Shown: positions 44,601-53,676, numbered from the stretch's first letter. The stretch is DNA of 64,000 nt from an uncultured Saprospiraceae bacterium (GCA_938016265.1 CALLWB010000103.1:1-64000), one strand, 5' to 3'. Notes: generated from the letters alone by a model not told the origin. Translations and numbers: made by a program.

Positions 44601-46640
44601 ATCCATTTTGCTGACTCCTACATCCGAGTCCATTTCTAGTGTGAAATCATTTCTACTTGCAAAAATATTATTGAATAGCTCCAGTGCATCCATGTTTGTA
44701 CCTACGCGAATACCTGGTTCTCCTTGAACTGTATTGTGGAAAATGTTTGTGGCTTGCAAATCAAGAAGATACATGCCGTAATCAGTATCACTCAACACCA
44801 TATTATTGTTGATTTCTCCACGAACTAGTGGTACGTCATCAAAATTACCATCAGAGATATAGATGCCATAGTCAGGAGCATGGATATTGTTGGTATTGAT
44901 TTTAAAATTCATAAGGTCAAAACTATAAATTCCATCTGCCTGAATACTTATAAAATTATTCATTGTATTTCCTACAATTTCAAGACCGTCTTGGTTATCG
45001 ACATATACACCATAGTCCTCTACTGCTACGAACTCATTATTAAGGATTCTATTTCCCTGAGCAAAATCAGTGGGTAATGCACCAAGTGCCTCTAAGACAA
45101 TTCCACGTTCTCCACCTGTGAAATAACAGTCTTCTACAGTCAGAAAATTGCAATTATTTCCTTCTGTGAAATCATCTGCAATATTCCCAGAAGCAACAAT
45201 TGATGCCACATCTATAAGCGAAGTACCAGGATCCATTAAAAAATCACAAGCAAGTATTGAGTTATTATCTGCTGCATTGGTAAGGAAAACGCCCCAGGCG
45301 TCTGAAGTACCTTTGTTTTCGATGGTGAAATTTTGAAAGGTGACAAAATCGGCTCCATCCAACAAAATTACTGCAGGAGGCCCAACGTCAGAATTTGAAG
45401 TAATGGTCGTTGTAGTGGATGAACCCCCATCAAATGTTATCGTATTTGTTGCAGAAGCTCCTAAGACTTCTTCTATTGCCAGTGCTTCATTGTAAACTCC
45501 AGGCATCACATTAAAAACTACTGGACCTGAGATACCGCAATCCAGCGCATCAACGGCTGAGGTTAGATCAGGAAAGTCAGCAGCTCCGCCACCAACCGAA
45601 AAGGTACCCATGATCGAGGTGCAAAGGGTGATTTCGGTAGTATCGTTTGGCATAAAACTATCAGTAGTCCCGTTTGGCATACTTGTCCATGCTTTTAGCG
45701 TGGTAAAACCATCCAGAAAGTTGTGCGTACCAAGTGTAGCAGTAGTTGTAGCATTTGGAGAAAGTACACCTGTCCAGTTTAATGGTGTTTGAGGGGCACT
45801 ATCTATTTCCCAATAGATCGTAGTGTTGGTCAGCTGATTAATACCATAATTTTTCAATTGAATATCTACATTTTGTACACCTGTAGTTAAAGGAGTAACT
45901 GGGCTAAGAAATGCAAAAACTCCGGCGTCATCATTAAACAATGGCATTGGCGTAAATTCGTAATAATCATTATCTGGATTTGCTGATCCATTTCCATTAC
46001 CAGAGATTTGGTCATTGCCATATTGTACTGCAGTAGTATTGTCAAATTGTACACCAATAGTGGCTGTTAGTGCGCCAGCAGTTGTACCATATTTATCTAC
46101 GACATAAATTTTGTTGGTTGATTCTTCTAATACGACAGAAAAATAGGAGAAAGAAACGGTAGGATTCCCCATCTCAAAAGAAAACCAAGTTACCCAATAT
46201 TGTCTGTTGGGAGCGGTGCCGAACGTGTTGCTTCTGATTTCATCATTGGTTCCTGTAGGAGGACTAGCAGTAAATTCATCCCAAAATCCGCCAATCGACA
46301 TGTCTGGCAAATTCATAGAAGGGAGATTTTCGTTTATTCCTGGGATTACTGTTGTAGCAGGATCAAAGGTGACAACCCCATTGTGGCTTGCTTTTATTTG
46401 AGTAACTGGGACTCCAAAAAAGTCAAAAGCGAATGGTATATTGTCCACTGTAGACCATACATTTGTGGACTGGGCACCCGGGCTAATGACAGTCCATGTG
46501 CCTACTGCGGCTGCATCGGATTCTGTGTTTATGCCATTCGGATTTCCTGCATCAGCAAAATAAGCTGTGTTATAGGTCCACTGACTAAATAAAAAAAGAG
46601 GAGAAAGAATTAAAATTAATGTAAATAACCTGGTAAGCAT
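41649..46640 (-). CDS. Giant T9SS adhesin-like protein with beta-helix and SprB repeats
   Basis: A 1663-residue secreted protein. After a signal peptide (ending LFLFSQ) comes a large beta-sandwich region (about 20-230), a CARDB-like domain (about 230-340), a right-handed beta-helix with pectate-lyase-like coils (about 350-720: NTITFDGGSS, NNNMVLSDTDYGMYL, IFHNTVQGEPG), Ig-like Bacteroidota domains (to about 1200) and five SprB repeats of about 70 residues (about 1200-1565, each with the GGxxPYxxxWSNG core). The C-terminal 75 residues are a T9SS type A sorting domain. The fifth repeat has lost the first of its two cysteines. SprB-type repeats are known from gliding adhesins; a surface attachment role is likely. 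Confidence 0.9.
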   Translation of the reverse strand: MLTRLFTLILILSPLFLFSQWTYNTAYFADAGNPNGINTESDAAAVGTWTVISPGAQSTNVWSTVDNIPFAFDFFGVPVTQIKASHNGVVTFDPATTVIPGINENLPSMNLPDMSIGGFWDEFTASPPTGTNDEIRSNTFGTAPNRQYWVTWFSFEMGNPTVSFSYFSVVLEESTNKIYVVDKYGTTAGALTATIGVQFDNTTAVQYGNDQISGNGNGSANPDNDYYEFTPMPLFNDDAGVFAFLSPVTPLTTGVQNVDIQLKNYGINQLTNTTIYWEIDSAPQTPLNWTGVLSPNATTTATLGTHNFLDGFTTLKAWTSMPNGTTDSFMPNDTTEITLCTSIMGTFSVGGGAADFPDLTSAVDALDCGISGPVVFNVMPGVYNEALAIEEVLGASATNTITFDGGSSTTTTITSNSDVGPPAVILLDGADFVTFQNFTIENKGTSDAWGVFLTNAADNNSILACDFLMDPGTSLIDVASIVASGNIADDFTEGNNCNFLTVEDCYFTGGERGIVLEALGALPTDFAQGNRILNNEFVAVEDYGVYVDNQDGLEIVGNTMNNFISIQADGIYSFDLMNFKINTNNIHAPDYGIYISDGNFDDVPLVRGEINNNMVLSDTDYGMYLLDLQATNIFHNTVQGEPGIRVGTNMDALELFNNIFASRNDFTLEMDSDVGVSKMDFNIYFPLPGNSLFSKFGTTTYTDLATWQAGVVSFNANSRQGDPLFVTPTDLHVFGGLAYDAGNNNVVVPFDIDGDARPLPPSTTVDIGADEYDIVADDASLVTFVNPMQGDCAGTVSIEARLFNLGANPITSLPITVITSGAATSNFTFNYTGNLTLNQTQDVVLGTVNVPPAGGLLDITVIADLTGDNNPTNDTITTSIALTSSEPATGNGESICSGSSATLIPNYEFGVTYGWFDAPGGNFLGIDTLTVSGLTTNTTYYISQVVYAVESITTTFAAGNGCGGGNMFDVTNIGTFDYTIDSIDVNLNSSGTQPVNVWYIPNGTFNGNETNMAAWTLLTNETVMNGVADVANTVTLGTPLTIPAGATYALYVEYDANYTNGSSTYTNGDLSIQMGTGLCSAFGGTNTGREFNGTLWYSALDLTGATVCNATVSPVVVTVNQGPNVDLGADQVDCPGNPFLLDAGVPTATSYLWSTGEVTQMISVTMPGDYWVDVFVPQCSTPIRDSISVSNYPGIGAVGTTTQASCAGNDGAVNLLIVGGVAPYSVLWDNGATTEDISNLPPGTYQATVTDVNNCSFVSATYTISLPPGAIASTTNITDPTCAGNTDGAIDLTLSGGTAPYAYTWSNGETTEDINNLPAGMYNVVVTDGGGCALTVMATVTDPTGVSQGSTIIDDATCSDSNDGAINPTFNGGTMPYTFVWSNGVTTQNNGGLAPGLYLLTIIDANGCSSAIPAMTVSGPTAISAQASITDVLCFGEANGIATLAPTGGTSPYSYSWDNGEVGSTVTSLTAGTHTVTISDAAGCLLIESVTIGSPGLLSTTGTVTDESVMGANDGSITTTTAGGTGPYSYLWSNGATTGGLGNLAPGNYDNTVTDANGCTTTGSYTVNGGSVSVENISSLIHLELYPNPTDMDAILVLELDQSKDVTISLVNTIGQVMQTFNESGLTTKQFKFEMAGYAAGIYFVKIQIGDQYITKKLSLVKE

Positions 46641-46823
46641 AACGGTTAGATTTGGTTAAGAAATGGGAATTTGGGATTGTAAACAATAAATATAATGAAA
46701 CATACTGATAAATTGAATTCAACAAATGAATAAACATGTTAAAAGTCGTACTATTCGTTATCGTTCCTTATAATATCAGTGATATCATTATAATTTTCTA
46801 ATCAATTTTAGTACAATTAAAGC

Positions 46824-47294
46824 ATGAGCAAAAAAATTGAACTCGATTTGATGGTGTATAAGAAAGGTATCAAGTTGAAGAAAGAGGGGAATAAACCCTA
46901 CATTTTTGATCCGATTCGGAAAAAATACCTAGTGTTACAGCCGGAAGAGTTTGTCCGTCAACTGGTGTTACTTCACCTCATGAAAGAGGAAGAATATCCT
47001 CAAAATAGAATCCGTGTAGAAATGATGCTCAAAGTCAATGAGCTGAAAAAAAGATGTGATATTCTTATTTTTGATAAAGACCTAAAACCGTATTTATTAG
47101 TAGAATGCAAAGCTGCAAACATAAAAATAACCCAGGATACGTTTGATCAGATCGCAAGGTATAATCTATCCCTGGAGGTTAAATATTTGCTAGTCACTAA
47201 TGGCTTGGATACTTATTGTTGTGAGATGGATTATGAAAATTCCTCCTATACTTTCCTGGATGAAATTCCAAGTTTTGAGCACCCAAATAAATAA
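46824..47294 (+). CDS. HsdR N-terminal-domain (HSDR_N) nuclease-fold protein
   Basis: A 156-residue single-domain protein of the HSDR_N family, the nuclease part of type I restriction R subunits. The PD-(D/E)XK core is visible: KKRCDILIFD (Asp) and LLVECKAA (Glu and Lys, ECK). The SF2 helicase parts of HsdR are absent, and no hsdS or hsdM lies nearby, so this is not a restriction system. I recall such genes being conserved in Bacteroidota, often beside holA, which suggests a housekeeping DNA role. Substrate unknown. Confidence 0.87.
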   Translation: MSKKIELDLMVYKKGIKLKKEGNKPYIFDPIRKKYLVLQPEEFVRQLVLLHLMKEEEYPQNRIRVEMMLKVNELKKRCDILIFDKDLKPYLLVECKAANIKITQDTFDQIARYNLSLEVKYLLVTNGLDTYCCEMDYENSSYTFLDEIPSFEHPNK

Positions 47295-47309
47295 TGCTGT
47301 TATAATAAA

Positions 47310-47341
47310 AAATGCCTGCAGTCGTTCAACTACAGGCATTT
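47310..47341. terminator. Terminator between convergent genes
   Basis: AAATGCCTG (47310-47318) pairs with CAGGCATTT (47333-47341), with an inner AGT/ACT stem and 6-base loop. An A run on the left gives a T tract for the minus-strand protease gene; it can also end the HSDR_N gene. Confidence 0.88.
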
Positions 47342-47375
47342 CTTACACTTGATTATTTCTATTGTTTATTTCAGT

Positions 47376-48908
47376 TTAGTCTGAAACAATTATCTTTTTA
47401 AAGTCTGTTCCATTAGGAGTTTCCAGAGTAACAATGTAAATGCCGGAAGCCCAGTTGTCCGTTTTGACCTTCAAATCGTTGATGCCGCTGTTCAATTGTA
47501 CCTGTTGATCAACAACCTGAATGCCTGAGATATGGTAAACCTGAAGATTTGCATCGATAGATTCTTTGTTTTCAAGTACCACATTTAATTCATTGCCAGC
47601 AGTAAGCTGACTTGGGAATACGGTCCAGTGGTCCACCGTTTCCAATTCTCCAAGACTGGATAAAATTGTAGTATTGAAGGTCTCTACCGCACTGAAATTA
47701 GTACAGGTGTTGACTTGGTTATAGGGTAATACTCTCCAATGGAAAGTCCAGTTGATATTCAAATTGGTGACGAATGCGGAAGTATCTGTTACTATCCGAT
47801 TGACTAACATTTGGTTGCCAGGGAAGTTGGATAAGCGATTGACTTGCAAAATATAGTTGCTGGCATTGGGCACTGAAGACCACCGTAAATAGGTGCCATC
47901 AAATTGAACATCCTCTCCTCCAACTGGAAAAAGCAAATCAGGGGAACTGGTTATCGGGCCCATGGTGGGATTTTGGTTGTACAAGATACCCGGTTTCCTA
48001 TCGTAAATGAAGGCCCGCATGGCGTCTGATTGGTCACTAGTAAATTTCCCTTGGCATTCATCATAAGAGTAGCTCATATAGTTCGTTCCGTCTGACCAAA
48101 AATCAACTCCATTGGGGTCTTTTTGTTTTACGAGTCCCAGACTATCCGAATCACAAGGCCACCTAAAACTAACATAGTCTGGCGGTGTATCGCAAAACCC
48201 ATCAGCTGCTACTGCACAGTTTGTTCTTGGCACAAATTCAACAATAGCCGTATCAATAATGATGGTATCCAGTATTAAGGTATCCTTAAATAAGGTGTAG
48301 TCGTAATATACTTCTGAAGGTGTTGGTGTGTTGTAGCTGTAAACATCGCCTTCCCAGCCAAGGAAGGTGTGCTGAACAGAAAGGTTGTGGCCAATCTCAT
48401 GTGTCCAGGTATGATAATCAAATCCAAGAAACTGAGTACCCATCGCCACTCCGTCAGCATGAGGAAGGTTATATCCTGCATTTCCAGCCGGACTGTTTAC
48501 GATATAGCTATTAATGGTGTTCGGCACATTGTTGGCATTCATCATATCTGCGCCCTCAATAACGGTGGAATGAATATACCAATCTGAATTGTCTATATAA
48601 TTAATTTCTCCTTCAAGGAAAAACTGCATATTTGAAGGGAGAAAATCTCTATTTAATTGGCAAAAACTTTCCATCAAAAAGTCAGGTCTGTAATAAGCTG
48701 CGCCTGTGTTTGTACCTACAATATGGACGGTCATCGGAAGATAAATCATCGTGTCCAATCCATTTCTGAATTGATTGGGATTTTGTTGATACCTTTTCAG
48801 CCAATCGGATTTTCCAGGAGGGGTTCCGCAAGGTAGATGTGTTTGACCAATAGCGGAAAACACTATTAAGAAAACGAAAGCTATTGTAAACTGAATTCGA
48901 TACATCAT
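47376..48908 (-). CDS. M43-type (pappalysin-like) secreted metalloprotease, T9SS cargo
   Basis: A 510-residue exported protease with a signal peptide ending at AIGQ. The zinc motif is HEIGHNLSVQH (HExxHxxxxxH, metzincin type) followed later by the Met-turn (NYMSYSYDECQ). Conserved Cys pairs and the DTPPDYV motif match M43/MEP1-like peptidases. A fibronectin-like domain (FDGTYLRWSSVPNASNYILQV) follows, and a T9SS type A sorting domain closes the protein (about 435-510). It probably degrades extracellular proteins. It is a tandem neighbour and relative of the gene at 49037. Confidence 0.92.
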   Translation of the reverse strand: MMYRIQFTIAFVFLIVFSAIGQTHLPCGTPPGKSDWLKRYQQNPNQFRNGLDTMIYLPMTVHIVGTNTGAAYYRPDFLMESFCQLNRDFLPSNMQFFLEGEINYIDNSDWYIHSTVIEGADMMNANNVPNTINSYIVNSPAGNAGYNLPHADGVAMGTQFLGFDYHTWTHEIGHNLSVQHTFLGWEGDVYSYNTPTPSEVYYDYTLFKDTLILDTIIIDTAIVEFVPRTNCAVAADGFCDTPPDYVSFRWPCDSDSLGLVKQKDPNGVDFWSDGTNYMSYSYDECQGKFTSDQSDAMRAFIYDRKPGILYNQNPTMGPITSSPDLLFPVGGEDVQFDGTYLRWSSVPNASNYILQVNRLSNFPGNQMLVNRIVTDTSAFVTNLNINWTFHWRVLPYNQVNTCTNFSAVETFNTTILSSLGELETVDHWTVFPSQLTAGNELNVVLENKESIDANLQVYHISGIQVVDQQVQLNSGINDLKVKTDNWASGIYIVTLETPNGTDFKKIIVSD

Positions 48909-48980
48909 TTTAGGTTTGTTTTTATTCTAATTTATTGAAGAAATTTACAAAAAAAATAATAGAAAACCCCATATTTGAAA

Positions 48981-49012
48981 AAGAGCCTGCAACTTTTTAG
49001 GCGCAGGCTCTT
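48981..49012 (-). terminator. Rho-independent terminator
   Basis: AAGAGCCTGC (48981-48990) and its exact complement (49003-49012) around a 12-base loop; on the minus strand CTCTTTTTC follows. It ends the protease gene at 49037. Confidence 0.9.
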
Positions 49013-49036
49013 CGAATATTATTTATACTAATATTG

Positions 49037-50551
49037 TTATTTGTTAATAACTAATTTCTTTTGAATTGTACCTAAATTTGTTTCTAAACTAATCACGTAA
49101 ATCCCAGAAGTTAAATTTTCTGTAGGGATCTCGAATCTGTTTTGATTATTATTGATAGATACAGGAAGTGAGGAAACAAGCTTTCCTTGTACAGAGAAGA
49201 TCTTGATATTTGCTTCCATAGATTTTTCTGCATGCAATTCTATAGATACAGAAGTTCCGCTATTTGCTGGATTAGGAAACAATTTAACGGTATGGACGCC
49301 GTCAATTTCTGTATTACTTACTTGCTGATCGTTGGTAACAAATGCTCTTGAATCAGAGAAATCTGTACAGAAATAAAAATCACTAAAAGGTCTTACTCTC
49401 CAGTGGTAAGTAGTAAATTGTGTTAGACTACCATTGTAAATGAGTTCAGTACCATTTACAATTTCAGTATGAACGATTGAACTTCCGCCAAATGAAGGAG
49501 AGTTACTTATTTGAACTATATAGCGGGTGGCGTGCTGTACTGCAAACCATCTTAATTCTATTGTTGAAAAACCAACAGTTCCGTTATCCGCAGGTTCTGA
49601 AAGTGCAAGCGCATCAACAATCTCGTTTGCAGATACAGTTCCAGTAGGATGAATATCCATTCGGTCATCATCGTAGTTGATGTGCATAGCGGCAGTCTGT
49701 TCGTTCGTGAATTCGTTGGCACAATTGTCATTTGAATACGACATGATATTTTTACCACTAGGGAAAAACGAAACGCCATTGGCATCAACATGTTCACAAT
49801 TTGATTGAAATTGTGAATTACAATTCCATCTATCATTTATATAATCTGGGCCAGTGTCACAAAATCTGTCTGCCACAGCTGCACAATTTGAACCATCTGT
49901 TTTTTCCATTACCGTAGTTGCCGTAGTTCCACAGGAGTATAAAGGCAATCCTTCTTGTCCTTTAAAGGTATGATCAAGGGTGAACAAATGTCCGAATTCA
50001 TGTACCGCAGTTTTATTACCTGCGCCCATGCAACTATGTTGGACTGACATTACATCATGTTGAGGCGAATAAAATCCGCATACTGTCTGCCCTGAACCAG
50101 GATTTTTAGAGACATTCTGAAAATATAAATTTAGAGAGTTTGTTTTTTTGGTAGATAATACCATCAGTGCAAAGCCAGTACCAGTATGCCAGGCATCATT
50201 GTCGTACTTGTATATACCATCTCCATCAGCAAGAAAAAACTGAATATCTGATTGTTCCATTTGTTGGTTCAATTCACACATACGATCAAGCATAGTAACG
50301 TCAGAAAATCTACCATTTCCGTTATTATCAGCTACAAGATGAACACTCATAGGTGCATATCGAACTACGTTAGAACGCAAATAGTTGCCAGAGCGCATCT
50401 TTTTTAGATTCTTATCTAGAATAGCATCCCGATTTGGAGTAGATATTGTACCACAATATTCATCATAAGTAGGATTGGTGGTAGTTTGTGCAAAGGCTAT
50501 AGCAGGGATTGCAAAAATTACAAGAAGTAGAAAATGTTTAAGTGACTTCAT
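49037..50551 (-). CDS. M43-type secreted metalloprotease, T9SS cargo (second copy)
   Basis: A 504-residue secreted protease from the ATG at 50551, chosen because a normal signal peptide (MKSLKHFLLLVIFAI to AFAQ) starts there; an earlier in-frame ATG would add 15 residues before it. The zinc motif HEFGHLFTLDH and the Met-turn NIMSYSNDNC are intact. A fibronectin-like region and a C-terminal T9SS type A domain (LFPNPANSGT to GIYVISLE) follow. Same architecture as 47376-48908, on the same strand, so probably a tandem duplication. Extracellular protein breakdown is likely. Confidence 0.92.
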   Translation of the reverse strand: MKSLKHFLLLVIFAIPAIAFAQTTTNPTYDEYCGTISTPNRDAILDKNLKKMRSGNYLRSNVVRYAPMSVHLVADNNGNGRFSDVTMLDRMCELNQQMEQSDIQFFLADGDGIYKYDNDAWHTGTGFALMVLSTKKTNSLNLYFQNVSKNPGSGQTVCGFYSPQHDVMSVQHSCMGAGNKTAVHEFGHLFTLDHTFKGQEGLPLYSCGTTATTVMEKTDGSNCAAVADRFCDTGPDYINDRWNCNSQFQSNCEHVDANGVSFFPSGKNIMSYSNDNCANEFTNEQTAAMHINYDDDRMDIHPTGTVSANEIVDALALSEPADNGTVGFSTIELRWFAVQHATRYIVQISNSPSFGGSSIVHTEIVNGTELIYNGSLTQFTTYHWRVRPFSDFYFCTDFSDSRAFVTNDQQVSNTEIDGVHTVKLFPNPANSGTSVSIELHAEKSMEANIKIFSVQGKLVSSLPVSINNNQNRFEIPTENLTSGIYVISLETNLGTIQKKLVINK

Positions 50552-50571
50552 TTTTATTAGTTTAGTTATAA

Positions 50572-50579
50572 CAAATTTA
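50572..50579 (-). promoter_or_regulatory. Candidate -7 element of the second M43 protease gene
   Basis: TAAATTTG on the minus strand, 21 bases before the ATG at 50551 and inside the leader that a longer start would translate, which supports the shorter start. Confidence 0.5.
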
Positions 50580-50762
50580 ATAAAAAAACGAGACATGTTA
50601 TGCTAATAACGGACAGATTAAAACATTTGTTCATTATTGACGAAATCCTGACAATTCTATGTATTACCAATCTATACACCGTTTTTACAGAAAAGAAAAA
50701 GGATATTTAACAACGGGCACTTAATAATTCATTATTAACAAGATCATTTCCATAAAATTATA

Positions 50763-50770
50763 TACATTTG
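50763..50770 (+). promoter_or_regulatory. Candidate -7 element of mdh
   Basis: TACATTTG, exact consensus match, 36 bases before the mdh start. No -33 TTG seen. Confidence 0.45.
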
Positions 50771-50806
50771 TTGTCAAATTTCAAAACATAAAAATCAATT
50801 AATACA

Positions 50807-51736
50807 ATGAGTAAAGTAACTGTAGTAGGAGCTGGAAATGTTGGAGCTACCTGTGCCAACGTATTAGCTCACGCTGATTTGGTAAGAGATGTCGTCTTGG
50901 TAGATATAAAAGGGGATTTTGCTAAAGGAAAAGCTTTGGATTCCTGGCAACAAGCACCTATCGATTATTATAGCACAAGGCTAACCGGTACAGATAATTA
51001 TGAAGATACTGCTGGATCTGATATCGTAGTAATCACTGCTGGTATTCCAAGAAAACCAGGTATGAGCCGGGATGATTTGATTGCCACTAATGCAAAAATC
51101 GTTTCTAGTGTTACCACTTCTATCATGAAACATTCTGAGAATCCAATCATCATCGTTGTATCTAATCCCTTAGATGTGATGACCTATGCTGCACACAAAG
51201 CGTCTGGTTTGGACAAATCAAGAGTGTTCGGAATGGCAGGTATTTTGGATACTGCAAGATATAGAGCTTTTCTGGCTACAGAACTAAACGTTTCTCCTAA
51301 AGATATTCAAGCAATGTTACTTGGAGGCCATGGAGACACTATGGTTCCTTTACCAAGGTATACTACTGTTGCTGGTATTCCTGTTACAGAGATGATCGAT
51401 GCAGACAAACTGAATGCAATCGTAGAAAGAACTAAAAAAGGTGGTGGTGAGCTGGTTGGCCTTATGGGAACTTCCGCTTGGTATGCACCAGGAGCTGCAG
51501 CTGCTCAAATGGTTGGAGCAATCTTAAGAGACGAAAATAGAATTTTCCCTTGTTGTTCTTTACTTACTGGAGAATATGGTTTGAAAGATATCTTCCTTGG
51601 AGTACCTGTGAAATTGGGAGCAAATGGAATTGAGGAGGTACTAGAGCTAAAACTAAATGAGGCTGAAATGGCGTTGATGAATAGTTCTGCTGATCATGTT
51701 AAAAAAGTGATTGAAGTTTACCATTCTTTATCGTAA
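50807..51736 (+). CDS. mdh: Malate dehydrogenase
   Basis: A 309-residue NAD-dependent malate dehydrogenase of the LDH-like (type 3) group, normal length. Cofactor motif GAGNVGATCA at residues 8-17 with Asp33 after the second strand for NAD. Arg82 and Arg88 region (GIPRKPGMSRDDL) is the mobile substrate loop; MDHs have Arg where lactate dehydrogenases have Gln. DTARYRAFLA and the catalytic His175 in GGHGDTMVPL complete the site. It turns malate to oxaloacetate in the TCA cycle. Monocistronic, with a strong terminator. Confidence 0.97.
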   Translation: MSKVTVVGAGNVGATCANVLAHADLVRDVVLVDIKGDFAKGKALDSWQQAPIDYYSTRLTGTDNYEDTAGSDIVVITAGIPRKPGMSRDDLIATNAKIVSSVTTSIMKHSENPIIIVVSNPLDVMTYAAHKASGLDKSRVFGMAGILDTARYRAFLATELNVSPKDIQAMLLGGHGDTMVPLPRYTTVAGIPVTEMIDADKLNAIVERTKKGGGELVGLMGTSAWYAPGAAAAQMVGAILRDENRIFPCCSLLTGEYGLKDIFLGVPVKLGANGIEEVLELKLNEAEMALMNSSADHVKKVIEVYHSLS

Positions 51737-51811
51737 TTGCATTTCTATGGTAAGAATAGAGATTTACATGTAGCTTTTTCTCAGTTCTAACTATACTATA
51801 AATAAGATTTT

Positions 51812-51850
51812 AAGACATTTTTTGTAAGTATTCCTTGCAGAAAATGTCTT
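51812..51850 (+). terminator. Strong rho-independent terminator of mdh
   Basis: AAGACATTTT pairs with AAAATGTCTT and the inner seven bases pair too (two wobbles), giving about 17 bp with a 5-base loop, then eight Ts. Confidence 0.92.
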
Positions 51851-51951
51851 TTTTTTTGTGAATGGGATACAGATGGTTTTTTTCATAAACAATTAGCCGT
51901 ATTTTGACGTTTATAGTCGATAAGATATTGTGCTAACTAAAATTGGAATCA

Positions 51952-52479
51952 ATGTATGATTATAAAGAAGTAGAGCTTTGTGAAATAAAGACGAATTCCG
52001 GCGAATCGTTGACAGAGCTTTCGAAAGATAAGGCAGTGCTCCTAGTATTTTTACGACATTTTGGTTGTACATTTTGCCGGGAAGCGCTGGCAGATATTTC
52101 TGAAAAAAGAAAGGAAATAGAAGCGAAGGGAGTAAAAATTGTCTTTGTACATATGTCTAACAAGGAAACGGCAGAAGACTATTTCAATCAGTTTTCTCTT
52201 GGAGGCGTAGCTCACATCTGTGATCCCGAATGCGATCTGTATCAACAGTTCGGGCTGGTAAAAGGAAATTTTCGGCAGTTATTCGGACTCAATACCTGGA
52301 TCAGAGGATTTGAAGTTGGTGTCATGAAAGGTATGGGAATTGGAAAAACAATCGGAGATGGTTTTCAGATGCCCGGTGCCTTCATCATCAGAAATGGAGA
52401 GATCAGAGAACAATACATCCACAAAAATGCCTCGGACAAACTAGATTACAATGAATTTTCTCAATGTTGCATTAGTTAA
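51952..52479 (+). CDS. Peroxiredoxin-like (AhpC/TSA, PRXL2-type) protein
   Basis: A 175-residue thioredoxin-fold protein from the ATG at 51952 (an earlier TTG is less likely). LRHFGCTFCREAL carries a CxxC pair (CTFC), and ICDPECDLYQQFGL and FQMPGAFIIRNGEI are the peroxiredoxin-like family blocks. This belongs to the SelL/PRXL2A-like group, with two cysteines in CxxC rather than the single peroxidatic TxxC site. It may reduce peroxides or disulfides. It is 44 bases before the VWA gene and may share its transcript. Confidence 0.85.
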   Translation: MYDYKEVELCEIKTNSGESLTELSKDKAVLLVFLRHFGCTFCREALADISEKRKEIEAKGVKIVFVHMSNKETAEDYFNQFSLGGVAHICDPECDLYQQFGLVKGNFRQLFGLNTWIRGFEVGVMKGMGIGKTIGDGFQMPGAFIIRNGEIREQYIHKNASDKLDYNEFSQCCIS

Positions 52480-52523
52480 TAGATCGAAAGTAGAAGTGTT
52501 TAGAACCAGGAAATAATAAGGAT

Positions 52524-53624
52524 ATGCAAGGATGGCGGTTTTCAGAATATACTCCCGATGGGGAAAATGGGAATGTTTTCGAGCAAATGCTCAAGCTTTT
52601 TCAGGAACTACTAGTGTTTACCTCCGGTGATGTCAGAGAAGCCCTATCGTGGATGACAGAATTGGATAAAGAATACGAGTTGACCACCAGCGAATATGGT
52701 ATGGCCGACTTCATTCAGGAACTAATCGAAAAAGGGTACATCGAAAACCCGGACGACGATAATCCTGGGTACCGGCCAACCAAAAAAATGGAAATCGCCC
52801 TTCGCCAAAAAGCACTGGAAGACATTTTTGGTCAACTAAAAAAATCAAAACGAGGTAACCACAATACCAATTTTACAGGCAATGGAGATGAACACACTTC
52901 CGACCGGCGTCCCTACCAATTTGGTGATCGACTGGACAATATTGCAATATCAGATTCGCTAAAAAATGCCTATATCAATAATGGCCTAGATGATTTTCGA
53001 CTTACTCAGGATGATTTGGAGGTCCGCGAAACGTATTTCCAAAGTCAGATGAGCACGGTGCTGATGATTGATATTTCGCATTCGATGATTTTGTATGGGG
53101 AAGATCGGATCACTCCTGCAAAAAAAGTGGCCATGGCATTGGCCCATTTGATCCAAACCAGATACCCGAAAGATACCCTAGACATCATTGTTTTCGGCAA
53201 TGACTCCTGGCAGATAGAAGTAAAGGATTTACCTTATTTGCAAGTTGGCCCTTACCATACAAATACAGTTGCTGGTTTGGAATTAGCTATGAATTTGTTG
53301 AGTAGAAGAAAAAATCCGAACAAGCAGATTTTTATGATTACGGATGGGAAACCTACCTGCATTAAAAAAGGAAATTCCTACTACAAAAACTCATTTGGGT
53401 TGGACAAACAAATAATTCGTAGGACATTAAACCTGGCGGCTCGTTGCAGAAAACTAGATATTCCTGTTACCACCTTTATGATCGCAAAAGATCGTTATTT
53501 AGTTGATTTTGTAGAAAAATTTACCCAAGCAAATAACGGCAAAGCATTTTACAGTAGTTTGCAAGGATTGGGACAGTTTATTTTCCGCGATTACAAACAT
53601 AACAAAGGGAAAAAAGGTCGTTAA
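52524..53624 (+). CDS. Cytoplasmic VWA domain protein, MoxR-partner type
   Basis: A 366-residue protein without signal peptide. The first 180 residues are helical with [19 protein letters not shown]; the C-terminal half is a VWA domain with intact MIDAS: DISHS (near residue 183), Thr in NTVAG and the TDGKP Asp. This arrangement resembles VWA partners of MoxR/ChlI-type AAA ATPases, which load metals or activate enzymes. No such ATPase gene is in the window, so the partner must be elsewhere. It may be cotranscribed with the peroxiredoxin-like gene. Confidence 0.83.
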   Translation: MQGWRFSEYTPDGENGNVFEQMLKLFQELLVFTSGDVREALSWMTELDKEYELTTSEYGMADFIQELIEKGYIENPDDDNPGYRPTKKMEIALRQKALEDIFGQLKKSKRGNHNTNFTGNGDEHTSDRRPYQFGDRLDNIAISDSLKNAYINNGLDDFRLTQDDLEVRETYFQSQMSTVLMIDISHSMILYGEDRITPAKKVAMALAHLIQTRYPKDTLDIIVFGNDSWQIEVKDLPYLQVGPYHTNTVAGLELAMNLLSRRKNPNKQIFMITDGKPTCIKKGNSYYKNSFGLDKQIIRRTLNLAARCRKLDIPVTTFMIAKDRYLVDFVEKFTQANNGKAFYSSLQGLGQFIFRDYKHNKGKKGR

Positions 53625-53676
53625 ACCAATTCTCCCTTTTATTCTCTTTTCGTATTGAGGTCTTAAATTACTGATT

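Noticed and set aside
46824-47294. Possible type I restriction system
   Set aside because: Only the HsdR N-terminal domain is present; there is no helicase part, hsdM or hsdS in the window.
52524-53624. Magnesium chelatase subunit ChlD
   Set aside because: The protein has only a VWA domain and helical part, no AAA domain, and no chlorophyll or cobalamin genes are nearby.
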